Positions 16,519-25,279 of a DNA stretch of 64,000 nt are shown here, piece by piece. The notes beneath the pieces are model-generated. The model was not told where the DNA came from. It saw only the letters and a list, made by a program, of their open reading frames with translations, and searched no databases. This stretch comes from Ectobacillus funiculus (GTDB taxonomy: Bacteria > Bacillota > Bacilli > Bacillales > Bacillaceae_G): NCBI RefSeq assembly GCF_042429435.1, contig NZ_JBHMAF010000193.1; one strand, given 5' to 3'. Positions within the stretch are counted from its first letter, which is position 1. The number at the start of each line of letters is the position of its first letter. The translations under genes were made by a program, and so were the position numbers.

Positions 16519-17910
16519 ATGAAAAAACCAAATGTGATTTTGTTCGGTATTGATAGCTTGAGACGAGATTATATGAGCAGTTATGGATATCACCGCTTGA
16601 CCACCCCTCATATGGATAAAATTGCAAGAGAAGGAGTTTTATTCGAGAAGCATTTTAGCCCTAGTATTCCAACTACTCCAGCTTATGCTTCTATGCTGAC
16701 TGGTATGGATTGCTTTGGAACAGACGTTGTTGCACTACGTCACGAAGGCCCTTTAGGCGATCACGTTCATACATTAGCAGAGGTTTTAGGGGACAATGGC
16801 TATAATACAACTTGTGTGGGCTTTACCGGAAATCCTTCATCAAGAGGATTTGACCGTTATTTGGATTATGAGGCATGGGTCGCCGATGAAACCGGACGGT
16901 GCCCTAAAGCAGAAAATTTGAATGCAGTAGCTATTCCAGAGTTAAAACGACTAGCTGCGGAGGAAGAGCCATTTTTCTTGTTCCTTCGACATATGGATCC
17001 ACATTCACCATATCTTCCTCCTCGGCCGTTTGAAAGAATGTTTTACGATGGAAATGAGAAGGATCCTGAAAACAAATCGATGGAGCCTGTATACAACTTT
17101 AAGCCGCATGCGGATTTTTTTAAATCCTGGATTCCTGAAGGTGTGACGGATGAAAAATACGTTTCGGCACAATATGAAGGAGCCATTGCCTATATGGATG
17201 CGTGTATCCAAAATATCTTTGCAACTGTTGAAGCCTTAGGCATCGAAGAAGAAACGTTAATCGTTATTACCTCTGACCATGGTGAGACACTTTATGAGCA
17301 TGATTGCTATTTTGATCATCATGGGATGTATGACAATTGTTTAACGGTTCCGTTAATTTTGAAGTTTCCTGGTAAACTCCCTAAAGGAAAAAGGTATTCT
17401 GATGTAAGCTTAATTCAAGATATCATGCCGACAATTCTTGAACTTATTGGAATTGAAACAAATATCCTATTTAATGGACGTAATCTTGTTCAACTAATAA
17501 AGGGTGAAGAAATTCCCCCAGTAACGGAGTTTTATATTACAGAATGTACTTGGATGCGGAAGCATGGATGGCGGACACCTGAGTGGAAGTTGATTCAGGC
17601 CCTCGAACCGGATTTTCATTTCAAGCCAGAGATTGAGCTCTACAATTTAATTGAGGATCCTAATGAAAATAATAACGTAGCACAGCAGGAGTCTCATACC
17701 GTAGCAATGCTTCAAAAGAGAATGAAGGATTACATTGCAAAGCGAGAGGAACAAACAGGCAGAACCAATCCGATGTTCACAAATACAAATTACCATGGAC
17801 AAGGTGACGGACCAATCAAGACCTCTGAGGAAGCATATGAGAAGCTATATCTTGGGTCAATCACAAGTGCTAGAGCCATTCAAGCCAAAGAAAAACAGGA
17901 TGTAAAGTAA
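16519..17910 (+). CDS. Sulfatase-superfamily hydrolase with Thr at the nucleophile position
   Basis: 463 aa, alkaline-phosphatase/sulfatase superfamily. Metal-binding motifs are present: FGIDSLRRDY (residues 9-18), MDPHSPYLPP, and SDHGETLYEHDCYFDHHG. At the place of the sulfatase signature CxPSR followed by AS-LLTG it reads TTPAYASMLTG (residues 52-62). The Cys/Ser that becomes formylglycine is Thr and the Arg is Tyr. A Thr nucleophile is used by phosphodiesterase, phosphoethanolamine-transferase and LtaS branches of the superfamily, so a phosphate ester is a better guess for the substrate than a sulfate ester. No signal peptide, so probably cytoplasmic. Follows the AraC gene. Confidence 0.85.
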   Translation: MKKPNVILFGIDSLRRDYMSSYGYHRLTTPHMDKIAREGVLFEKHFSPSIPTTPAYASMLTGMDCFGTDVVALRHEGPLGDHVHTLAEVLGDNGYNTTCVGFTGNPSSRGFDRYLDYEAWVADETGRCPKAENLNAVAIPELKRLAAEEEPFFLFLRHMDPHSPYLPPRPFERMFYDGNEKDPENKSMEPVYNFKPHADFFKSWIPEGVTDEKYVSAQYEGAIAYMDACIQNIFATVEALGIEEETLIVITSDHGETLYEHDCYFDHHGMYDNCLTVPLILKFPGKLPKGKRYSDVSLIQDIMPTILELIGIETNILFNGRNLVQLIKGEEIPPVTEFYITECTWMRKHGWRTPEWKLIQALEPDFHFKPEIELYNLIEDPNENNNVAQQESHTVAMLQKRMKDYIAKREEQTGRTNPMFTNTNYHGQGDGPIKTSEEAYEKLYLGSITSARAIQAKEKQDVK

Positions 17911-18195
17911 GGAAAAGAAAAGGAGTTGACATAAAAAGCCCGCTTTCAGCAGTTTTTTAGATTAACTCCGCACTCTGACAAAGGGATTGCTATCGCAATC
18001 CCTTTGTCATTTATCAAGAATATTAAAATGCTTTCTTAAAAAATATCCTCTCTTCAGTGTGATAATTTATGAAATTTTGATTATAGGGATGCATAAAATT
18101 AACCTTTTTTATGCATCCAATTCTCTGCTCTAAAACCCAAAAAAAGTTGTATTATGATATAGTTATCTTAATAAATGAAAAGGAGTTGAAGTTTT

Positions 18196-18252
18196 ATGTT
18201 TAACAAGCATATTGCTGAGATTGTAGCGAACGGGGAGGGGTGTGCAAAATAA
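18196..18252 (+). CDS. Putative 18-aa leader peptide upstream of the RsgA paralogue
   Basis: MFNKHIAEIVANGEGCAK, with an excellent RBS (AAGGAGTTGAAG) placed 7-9 bases before the ATG. It ends 54 bases before the start of the GTPase gene and 13 bases before a hairpin that covers that gene's RBS. This is the arrangement of translational attenuators. It may instead be the remnant of a longer gene. Confidence 0.5.
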   Translation: MFNKHIAEIVANGEGCAK

Positions 18253-18265
18253 TACCTGCATAAGA

Positions 18266-18298
18266 CCTCCCAAAGGTTACAATTGAAACTTTAGGAGG
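18266..18298 (+). promoter_or_regulatory. Hairpin sequestering the RBS of the RsgA paralogue
   Basis: CCTCC at 18266-18270 pairs with GGAGG at 18294-18298, and AAAG at 18272-18275 with CTTT at 18289-18292, with one mismatch between and a 13-nt loop. The right arm is the Shine-Dalgarno sequence of the TTG-started gene at 18307. Confidence 0.6.
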
Positions 18299-18306
18299 GT
18301 ATAACA

Positions 18307-19386
18307 TTGAATACAATAGATATGAAGCATTTAGGACTTACTGAAACATTTATTCAGGAGTCTCAAAAATATAGAGATCTTTATATAGGGCGAGTGTCAT
18401 CTCAATTTAAAAGTGTATATAAGGTAATCACAGAAAAAGGGGAATTAACAGCTGAAATATCGGGAAAGTTTCTCCACAGCGTAAGAGCAATGTCTGAATA
18501 CCCGTCTGTCGGAGATTTTGTCATGGTCGATCGAACTGATAATGCACAAGGAAATGGAATTATTCACCATATGCTTACACGGAAAAGCGTGTTTGCGCGA
18601 AAAGTGGCAGGAACTACAAGTGATCTCCAAGTAGTGGCTACAAACATTGATACCATTTTGATCTGTATGTCATTGAACAATGATTTTAATCTTCGGAGAC
18701 TAGAGCGTTATCTTTCTATCGCTTGGGATAGCGGAGCGACTCCAGTTATTGTGTTGACCAAATCGGATCTTTGTAAAGATCTTGAGAGCAGGCTTTACGA
18801 TATATCATTGATTGCTATCGGTGTGGATATTCTTGTAACGACTAGTTTATCGGACGATTGGCAACCAGTCATGAAAAAGTATCTATCAGGTGGTCAGACT
18901 GTAGCATTCATTGGCTCTTCTGGTGTTGGAAAGTCAACCTTGATTAATTGTCTTCTCGGTCACAGCGTATTAGATACCGGTGGCATCCGAAATGATGATA
19001 AGGGGCGGCACACCACGACAAGACGAGAGCTAATCTTGTTGCCTGGCTTAGGTGTTGTCATTGATACACCCGGGATGCGGGAACTTGGGATTATTAGTGC
19101 GAATTTGTCAAAATCGTTTGCAGACATTGATGATCTCGCGGCTCAATGTCATTTTAACGACTGTTCTCATAAAAGTGAACAGAAATGCGCCGTGCAAAAA
19201 GCCATAGAGGATGGTCATTTGTCAGTTGAACGGTTGGAAAGCTATTGGAAGCTAAAAAAAGAAGCGAAGTACGATAACTTGAATTCTAGAATGATTGAAA
19301 AAGAAAAAATAAATGACATCTTCGGCAGCATGAGTGGCATGAAAAATGTAAGGAAATTCTTTAGAGAACAAAACAAAAGAAGATAA
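18307..19386 (+). CDS. RsgA/YjeQ-family ribosome-associated GTPase (paralogue)
   Basis: 359 aa. N-terminal OB fold (about residues 20-95, YIGRVSSQFKSVYKVITEKG and GDFVMVDR), then a circularly permuted GTPase: G4 TKSD, G5 region, G1 GSSGVGKST, G3 DTPGMRELG. C-terminal zinc finger with C-H-C ligands in CHFNDCSHKSEQKC. RsgA proteins mature the 30S subunit and release RbfA. This is a long form; an ordinary housekeeping copy is likely elsewhere. Start is TTG 18307 with AGGAGGG at 18293-18299, which is caught in a hairpin. The leader ORF suggests induction when ribosomes stall. Confidence 0.9.
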   Translation: MNTIDMKHLGLTETFIQESQKYRDLYIGRVSSQFKSVYKVITEKGELTAEISGKFLHSVRAMSEYPSVGDFVMVDRTDNAQGNGIIHHMLTRKSVFARKVAGTTSDLQVVATNIDTILICMSLNNDFNLRRLERYLSIAWDSGATPVIVLTKSDLCKDLESRLYDISLIAIGVDILVTTSLSDDWQPVMKKYLSGGQTVAFIGSSGVGKSTLINCLLGHSVLDTGGIRNDDKGRHTTTRRELILLPGLGVVIDTPGMRELGIISANLSKSFADIDDLAAQCHFNDCSHKSEQKCAVQKAIEDGHLSVERLESYWKLKKEAKYDNLNSRMIEKEKINDIFGSMSGMKNVRKFFREQNKRR

Positions 19387-19426
19387 AAGGTTGTTTAGGA
19401 GCGCAACTACAAAAGGCCCTAATGAA

Positions 19427-19470
19427 GTCAAAACCACCCGTGAGTGAGGAAACGGGTGGTTTTGACTTTG
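19427..19470 (+). terminator. Rho-independent terminator after the RsgA paralogue
   Basis: GTCAAAACCACCCGT pairs with ACGGGTGGTTTTGAC, a 15-bp stem. The tail is only moderately T-rich (TTTGGGTTTT), but the stem is very stable. Confidence 0.85.
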
Positions 19471-19662
19471 GGTTTTACAAATGAATTTAGTCCTATTGAG
19501 GTATGAATTTGTTACAAAAGACCTTACATGCAGCAGCTAAACCCTACCTAATTTACTTCTTTGTAGTTGACGAGTTTGTTTTCAACAGTCTGAGGCGTTG
19601 ATAGCCCTAAATTTTTAGCTTTATACATTTTGAAGCATATTGAAGGGGTTCTTGTATATGTA

Positions 19663-21069
19663 CTATGAACGGGTCATAACATCTAATCTTTCACGACTTG
19701 GATTCCTTTTCCATTCATCCCATGAAAGGCCTGATTCAGAAAGGATTTTTTCAATTCTTTTACGAAAAGGCAGGCCTTCCTTTTCTAACTGAATGAACAT
19801 GGGATCCTCCTTGCCTTGTAAGACTGTATCCACCCAATTATGAAGATCTAGCTCAAACTGGTCTGCCAGTTCGATATGTGTTTCTGCTAGATTAATCGTT
19901 TCCTCGGGATCAGAGGATAAATCATATAGTTCTCTTTGGGGACGTGTAAAAGGTCCGCCGTCAAACGTTTGGATATATTTATATTTTTCTGTTCGTATCC
20001 CTCTTGCTGCCTGCCAGGCGCATTCACTGAGATAAACCTTTGAGCGCGTCCCATCCTCCTGGCCGAGAATTGATGGCCATAAGCTTTGACCATCAATATC
20101 TTCAGGGATTTTAATAGAGTCTATGTTGATTTCGGTGTTTGTATTAATAGCTTCTAAGATGGTTGGAAATAAATCTACCTGTTGAATGAGCCCTTTTACT
20201 CGTCTGCCTTGCGGGATATGTCCAGGCCATCTCATGATGACGGGGACATGAACTGTTGTATCATATAATCCACAATGATCCCAGTAGACATCATGCTCTG
20301 TTAGGCTCTCACCGTGGTCACCAAATAAAATAAGAAGAGTTTCGTCTTTGATTCCAAGTTCTTCTAGATAATGATCGATTTCCTTCAGTTTATTATCTAA
20401 GTAGCGTATTTCAGCATCGTATAAGGAGTTGATATAATCAGCATCCGTAACAGGGCCAAGTAAATCAAAATGGTGATGCTTAAAAAACGGATAGGCCATA
20501 TGATTATAGGCCGATTCCATACTGCGATTTTGTTGATCGAATGGATCTTTATTTTGATCGTAAAAAAGAGGGATATATTCTTGCGGTGGCAGATACGGTG
20601 TATGAGGATCCCAATAGTGTAGAAACAGAAAAAAGTTTTCATCTTTATGTTCTTTAAGCCATGGCTTTGCCAATTCGTTTATTGTGTGCCCATCAATCCA
20701 ACGAGTTTTCCCAACGCTATTTGTATAATAACGAAAGCCTCGAGCAAACCACTCTTTTAGTTGATATAAATTATCTACTGCCCCTGTTGTGAAACCCGCT
20801 TGACGAAGCATTGTCGGAAGCCAATCTATTTTTTTAGAGAGAGTTGTTAACTCCGATCCATGTGATACGACTCCATTGCGAAGTCCTATCTTTCCAGTGA
20901 AAATCGAGGTATGTGCTACCTCGGTTGGGATATCTGAAGCAAAGGCCTTTTCAAACAGAACACCTTCAGAGGCAATCTTATCTATATAGGGACTTGTTGG
21001 TTTAGTATATCCATAGCTGCTTAGTCTCTTAGCACGGAGAGAGTCAAGTGAAATCATAATTATTTTCAT
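19663..21069 (-). CDS. Second sulfatase-superfamily hydrolase with Thr at the nucleophile position
   Basis: 468 aa, same superfamily and general size as the protein at 16519. Metal motifs are ISLDSLRAKRL near the N-terminus, WDPHTPYLPP, and GDHGESLTEHDVYWDHCG. The signature region reads TEVAHTSIFTG (residues 49-59), with Thr where sulfatases have Cys or Ser and without the Pro and Arg of CxPSR. No signal peptide. It is transcribed from the other strand after the YesL gene, with 141 bases between, probably as one operon. With its relative at 16519 it should act on related substrates. Confidence 0.85.
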   Translation of the reverse strand: MKIIMISLDSLRAKRLSSYGYTKPTSPYIDKIASEGVLFEKAFASDIPTEVAHTSIFTGKIGLRNGVVSHGSELTTLSKKIDWLPTMLRQAGFTTGAVDNLYQLKEWFARGFRYYTNSVGKTRWIDGHTINELAKPWLKEHKDENFFLFLHYWDPHTPYLPPQEYIPLFYDQNKDPFDQQNRSMESAYNHMAYPFFKHHHFDLLGPVTDADYINSLYDAEIRYLDNKLKEIDHYLEELGIKDETLLILFGDHGESLTEHDVYWDHCGLYDTTVHVPVIMRWPGHIPQGRRVKGLIQQVDLFPTILEAINTNTEINIDSIKIPEDIDGQSLWPSILGQEDGTRSKVYLSECAWQAARGIRTEKYKYIQTFDGGPFTRPQRELYDLSSDPEETINLAETHIELADQFELDLHNWVDTVLQGKEDPMFIQLEKEGLPFRKRIEKILSESGLSWDEWKRNPSRERLDVMTRS

Positions 21070-21210
21070 GGTGTTCCTCCTTTATCTTTCGTTCAAATGA
21101 AGGCTTTTAGATAGTTCTTGCATATGCGTATTACCATTATAAATTCCTGTATGTAAAATTTCGAAACCGATTACGCCATACAAATGGTCGATTCGGACAT
21201 AATGCTTATA

Positions 21211-21843
21211 TTAATCTAGTACCACGGTTTTTTCTTCTTTTTGTTTTAACTGTGAAAATGCAAGGTAGGAGGACCACATGACAATAAAGCCTATTAAGCT
21301 TCCTCCAAAAAGAGGGATTAGTCCCGGGAAATTTGACATTGTAAAGTAAAGGATGATCCCTGCTGCTATGAGCATAATTGTTGAAAGTGGAGAAACACTC
21401 ATAATCAAAAAGGTGGTTTTGAGAATCTGTGGTATTTTCATTTCATAATGCACAAATACAGGGAACACGTATAAAAGAAAGGCAATGTAAATAATTGTGA
21501 TGATAACAAGTGGATATCGAAGCCATACTGCAACCTCACTAACGGTTTGGTTCAGGAGAAGATAATACATAAAGATAGTAAATCCTATAAAGGTTAGAAT
21601 ATATCCTAGAAGGTTGCTTCTTAAAAAATCTTTTTTATAGGAAACCCAAAACGTTGAAAAAACGGGGATTTCAGTATCACCCATAAGCCATTTTCGGATG
21701 ACAGTAAGCATGGCTGTTGTTGCTGGAAAAAATCCTCCAATGAGACAACCTAGAAAAGAAAAAGCAATGAATAGAGCATTTAAATAAGCAAGCTTTAAAA
21801 TCCAGTCAGAAATCTTTAAAATGCTAAATGCCTTTTGTTGCAT
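21211..21843 (-). CDS. YesL-family (DUF624) membrane protein
   Basis: 210 aa with five to six membrane segments. Family landmarks are an N-terminal DWILKLAYLNALFIAFSFLG, FFPATTAMLTVIRKWLMG, then FWVSYKKDFLRSN. YesL-type genes sit in polysaccharide and sugar-uptake clusters beside CUT1 importers and regulators; the function is not settled. Here it precedes the second Thr-type hydrolase gene on the minus strand. RBS AGGAGGTTGTATC (minus strand) fits the start. Confidence 0.88.
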   Translation of the reverse strand: MQQKAFSILKISDWILKLAYLNALFIAFSFLGCLIGGFFPATTAMLTVIRKWLMGDTEIPVFSTFWVSYKKDFLRSNLLGYILTFIGFTIFMYYLLLNQTVSEVAVWLRYPLVIITIIYIAFLLYVFPVFVHYEMKIPQILKTTFLIMSVSPLSTIMLIAAGIILYFTMSNFPGLIPLFGGSLIGFIVMWSSYLAFSQLKQKEEKTVVLD

Positions 21844-21873
21844 AGATACAACCTCCTAATCCTTTAAGAATAA

Positions 21874-21887
21874 ATACAGCGCTTTCA
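21874..21887 (-). promoter_or_regulatory. cre-like site upstream of the YesL gene
   Basis: Minus-strand TGAAAGCGCTGTAT matches the CcpA consensus except for the last two bases. It lies 31 bases before the start codon, where binding would block transcription. The remaining 21888-22225 carries only the two divergent promoters' region. Confidence 0.45.
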
Positions 21888-22225
21888 ATTTTATGTAAGG
21901 TTTGATACATGTTTGATTGATTTAAAATTATAGCAAATACAGGAAGAATAAACAAACTTAATTTTCTGAAAATGGTTAATGCTCGAGGATTATTTTTGTT
22001 TATTAAATTGTTCCTAGTACTTGATAGATTGTTTTGGACCTTATCTTTCTTCCCATCCTTTAAAAAACTTCTAATCAATAAATCATTTCATTGGGGTAAA
22101 TTGATATAAAAACAAAAAGAATCTTCATTATGTCCGGATAAACTTTGTGCGGAAAATTAATAGTGTTTAGCATAAGGATATAACTACATCAAAAATATCG
22201 GGAATATTAAAAGTGGGGTGGGGGA

Positions 22226-22879
22226 ATGGGAATCCAACGGGTCAACCTTTGGGTTGTTTTATCCATTAGCTTAAATGCATTAGGAAATAGTCTTATGATC
22301 ACTGCAAACCTAGGAAGTTCCCCTTGGACATCTGCAGGCCAAAACCTTGTGTCAATCATGCCATTGTCCATTGGGTCCGCCATTATTCTTTTTAATGTAT
22401 CTTCTTTTGTTCTTAGTTATTTATTGAAAGTAAGGTTTACTTTGTGGACGATTGTAAAAAGTATCGTTCTTTCTTTTGTGTTTGGTTTATTCATTGATGT
22501 ATTTGTCTTTTTACTTGGTCTAATTTTTGCGTCAGAAAACATATGGATCCGGTCACTATATTTAGTAATCGGGATCAATTTTATCGCAATTGCATTAAGT
22601 ATTCATTTCCAGTGTAACTCCGTTTATTTACCATTAGATTATCTGCTTCAAGCGTTTGCAAAATTAAAGAAAAGCTATACTGTCGGAGCAATCTTATGCA
22701 TGTCTATTCCTTTATCTATTAGCACCAGTATTTGTTTATTTCAACACCATGTAACTGGTATAGGAATAGGGACAATTCTTTTTGTTCTTGGAGTTGGGTT
22801 TCTAATTGATCGATATAATCAAGTGATTTTCATTAACAAGCCTTCATATTCGTCCATGAAAGTTGATGATTCATTATAA
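22226..22879 (+). CDS. YczE/YyaS-family integral membrane protein
   Basis: 217 aa, five or six membrane helices. The opening MGIQRVNLWVVLSISLNALG and GSSPWTSAGQNLV fit YczE-like proteins, relatives of YitT. RBS GTGGGGTGGGGG is close to the ATG. In Firmicutes yczE genes are often paired with a MocR-type regulator (YczR). Here a gene fragment follows (22908-23155) whose first residues loosely recall such an aminotransferase-like domain, but that is weak. Function unknown. Confidence 0.8.
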   Translation: MGIQRVNLWVVLSISLNALGNSLMITANLGSSPWTSAGQNLVSIMPLSIGSAIILFNVSSFVLSYLLKVRFTLWTIVKSIVLSFVFGLFIDVFVFLLGLIFASENIWIRSLYLVIGINFIAIALSIHFQCNSVYLPLDYLLQAFAKLKKSYTVGAILCMSIPLSISTSICLFQHHVTGIGIGTILFVLGVGFLIDRYNQVIFINKPSYSSMKVDDSL

Positions 22880-22907
22880 AACTGTACTGGATTAAAATAT
22901 ATACAAA

Positions 22908-23155
22908 AATTTCCGTTTAAAACCTGAACAGGTACTCCTAGGCAGTTCGCAGTCATTTTTTGGTTCTCCCCAGGGATACCCTATGTTTGGTTTCATAGTA
23001 GATAAACCTGATTATGCAGTTACACAAAGTATTGTCGAGAAGTTGTTGATGCGTCAAGCTATTCATGAGACAAGAGAACTCCTTTTCATAAATAGTGGAT
23101 GGTATTTCTATTTTGTGGAAAGAGGATTATCTTGTCTTTTTGGTGTTCCATTTTA
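22908..23155 (+). pseudogene. Possible gene remnant
   Basis: An open frame with no start codon or RBS reads FRLKPEQVLLGSSQSFF, then GYPMFGFIVDKPDYAVTQ and ends SCLFGVPF at a TAA at 23155. The PEQVLLGSSQ piece is a little like the MocR/aminotransferase fold. It has protein-like composition but no intact gene structure, and a broken repeat copy follows. Low confidence. Confidence 0.3.
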
Positions 23156-23159
23156 AGAC

Positions 23160-23203
23160 AGGATAAGGACAACTACACCTCTATCTTCGCCTAAGGGCAG
23201 GGC
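23160..23203 (+). repeat. Dispersed structured repeat, copy 6 (right part fragment)
   Basis: GATAAGGACAACTACACCTC, TATCTTCGCCTAAGGGCAGGGC matches the middle part of the repeat. Both the large hairpin and the terminator hairpin are missing. Confidence 0.7.
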
Positions 23204-23340
23204 ATTTGTAAGTTCTTGGGGAAGTGTTCGAGTACAGCATATGTACTGGGACTTTAAACCTTCGATCAAATTTCCAGAAGAGACTATTTCGTGATAAAGT
23301 AGAAGAAAAGGTATTTTTGAAAACAAGAGGGGGAGAGCAA

Positions 23341-24570
23341 TTGACTCAACCATATTTTTACGGTGCTGTGCCTATTACTATACAAACATCTGATGCTGAC
23401 AGACAGGAGATTTTAAGAGAATTTCCTGCTCCTAAGCTTGTAAGCGGGTCGGAAACATTTGATATCGAACAAGTACAAGCAGGAAACCGTCTAAACAATG
23501 CCCGCTTTATATATATAGATCACTCCGTAGAACGAACAAAAACAGATAAACCTTATCTGAAAATTCGTTTTAGCAATAATGTATGTACAATCAATACGAA
23601 AATGTGGGACAATGACGGATCTGTCGCCGCATCTATACCATTGCTAGAAGAGTACGCTGTCTTCGAAATAGCAGGAAAGGTGGAAGAATATCAAGGCTTT
23701 AAAAGTGTTACCATTGATCAGCTTATGCCGGTAACCGGACAGGTGAATCCCTTTTCTCTTATACCAGCTACACAGCAAAGCCTGGAAGCTTTTATTGTAG
23801 AGCTATATTGCTATGTACAGGAGACAGAGGAGCCGTATCGGACTCTTATGCTGTCAGCGATGAAGCGGTTTTGGAACGATTTTTCAGTGCGTCCGGCTGC
23901 AAAGGGACATCACCATGCATATTTGGGCGGACTGCTCAAGCATACGGTAGGGTTAATGCGTTTAGCTCGATATATTGTAAAGTCAACCAATCCATATAAA
24001 GGTATCTTAGAGCTTATTGCTGTTATCGAACGAGAATATAAAAATGAGCTTCGGAAGGATTATATGTCGGATAATCCTGGCGGAAATGTAAGGAACCTTG
24101 TTTGGAGAGATGCGATTGATCATGTGTATAATCATTTTTATAGCATGGTGAAGTATAAGGAGGAAATACCGAATGCTTCACGGTTAATATGCTCCATTTT
24201 TTACCATGATCTTGGCAAATTACTTGAATATCATCATGCGGGAAAAGGGTACGATGATTTTCGCTTTCTCTTTCCAACAGCGGATTTGTCAGCTCTTGAA
24301 GAGAGAAAGCCGACCGGTATTTCTATGGATCCCATCGGAATGTATGTTGGGCATATTCCTTATGGGACAATGCTGCTAGCGAAGATGTTAGAGACGGAGC
24401 ATATTTCACTTCCGATTGCGGATGTTCATCAGCTGATGCACAATATTTTATGTCATCACGATAAATTGGAATGGGGAGCATGTGTAACACCAGCAACAAT
24501 GGAAGGACATCTCATTCATATTGTGGATTTTCTCGATTCTCGATATGAAAGGACCGAGGAGATCAAGTGA
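23341..24570 (+). CDS. YhaM-like 3'-5' exoribonuclease (OB fold plus HD domain)
   Basis: Start taken at TTG 23341, six bases after AGAGGGGGAGAG; the longer frame from 23224 begins inside repeat debris. 409 aa. An OB-type domain (about residues 55-135, YLKIRFSNNVCTINTKMWD and FEIAGKVEEYQGFKSVTI) is followed by an HD domain with HHHAYLGGLLKHTVGLMRLA, IFYHDLGKLLEY and ILCHHDKLEWG carrying the metal-binding His and Asp residues. YhaM is about 314 aa, so this protein has extra N-terminal residues and an insertion after the first His motif. It should act in RNA turnover in the cytoplasm. Confidence 0.85.
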   Translation: MTQPYFYGAVPITIQTSDADRQEILREFPAPKLVSGSETFDIEQVQAGNRLNNARFIYIDHSVERTKTDKPYLKIRFSNNVCTINTKMWDNDGSVAASIPLLEEYAVFEIAGKVEEYQGFKSVTIDQLMPVTGQVNPFSLIPATQQSLEAFIVELYCYVQETEEPYRTLMLSAMKRFWNDFSVRPAAKGHHHAYLGGLLKHTVGLMRLARYIVKSTNPYKGILELIAVIEREYKNELRKDYMSDNPGGNVRNLVWRDAIDHVYNHFYSMVKYKEEIPNASRLICSIFYHDLGKLLEYHHAGKGYDDFRFLFPTADLSALEERKPTGISMDPIGMYVGHIPYGTMLLAKMLETEHISLPIADVHQLMHNILCHHDKLEWGACVTPATMEGHLIHIVDFLDSRYERTEEIK

Positions 24571-24669
24571 ACTACTATGCTCAAAAAGCTTCCGTAGCTT
24601 CTCAATAGCAGGAGGCTATAGATGTCTTGTTAGGGGAAGTGTATCAAATCCGGTAAGGAGAAGTTTATA

Positions 24670-25248
24670 TTGTTACAAAAGAAATTACGTAGATACTTAG
24701 CCATTGGCATTAGTCTCGTGACTGTGTACATCATGATCCTGCAGATATTTATGTATCGGTATAGTCATATGGAACTGCCATCCCGCGCCGATTATCTGAT
24801 AGTGTTAGGAGCACGTGTAAAAGGAGAAGCTCCTTCTCTGTCACTGCGTTATCGTATTGACAGGGCAGCGCAGTATTTAGAAGATAATTCGCAAACCATT
24901 GCAATTGTTTCAGGTGGAAAAGGGAACGGTGAGAATATGTCTGAAGCTGAGGTGATGAAGCTTGAGCTCATAGAGCACGGCATCCCTGAACATCGCATCC
25001 TCATGGAGGATAAGTCTACAAGCACAGAAGAGAACATCGCATTTTCAAAGACCTTTATTCCTGCAAAGGCAAAGAAAGGTCTAATTGTCACTAATGATTA
25101 TCATGTATATCGAGCAGTATCAGTTGCTAGGAAGGCAGGATTATCTGTTCAGGGATTAGCGGCGGATACTCCAAAGCGTGCGCTCATTCAATCGTATATT
25201 CGCGAATATGTGGCATTGACAGTATACTTCATAAAAGGAAGAATGTAA
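24670..25248 (+). CDS. YdcF-family (DUF218) membrane-anchored protein
   Basis: 192 aa starting at TTG with TAAGGAGAAG upstream. One N-terminal membrane helix (residues 9-28), then the DUF218 domain: YLIVLGARVKGE, IVSGGKGNGENMSEAEVMK, STSTEENIAFSK, and IVTNDYHVYRAVSVARKAGL. DUF218 proteins (YdcF, SanA, ElyC) are linked to envelope processes; the reaction is not established for this branch. Single gene after the YhaM-like gene. Confidence 0.88.
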   Translation: MLQKKLRRYLAIGISLVTVYIMILQIFMYRYSHMELPSRADYLIVLGARVKGEAPSLSLRYRIDRAAQYLEDNSQTIAIVSGGKGNGENMSEAEVMKLELIEHGIPEHRILMEDKSTSTEENIAFSKTFIPAKAKKGLIVTNDYHVYRAVSVARKAGLSVQGLAADTPKRALIQSYIREYVALTVYFIKGRM

Positions 25249-25279
25249 CAAACAGCACAAGATATCAAAATGCTAGCAG

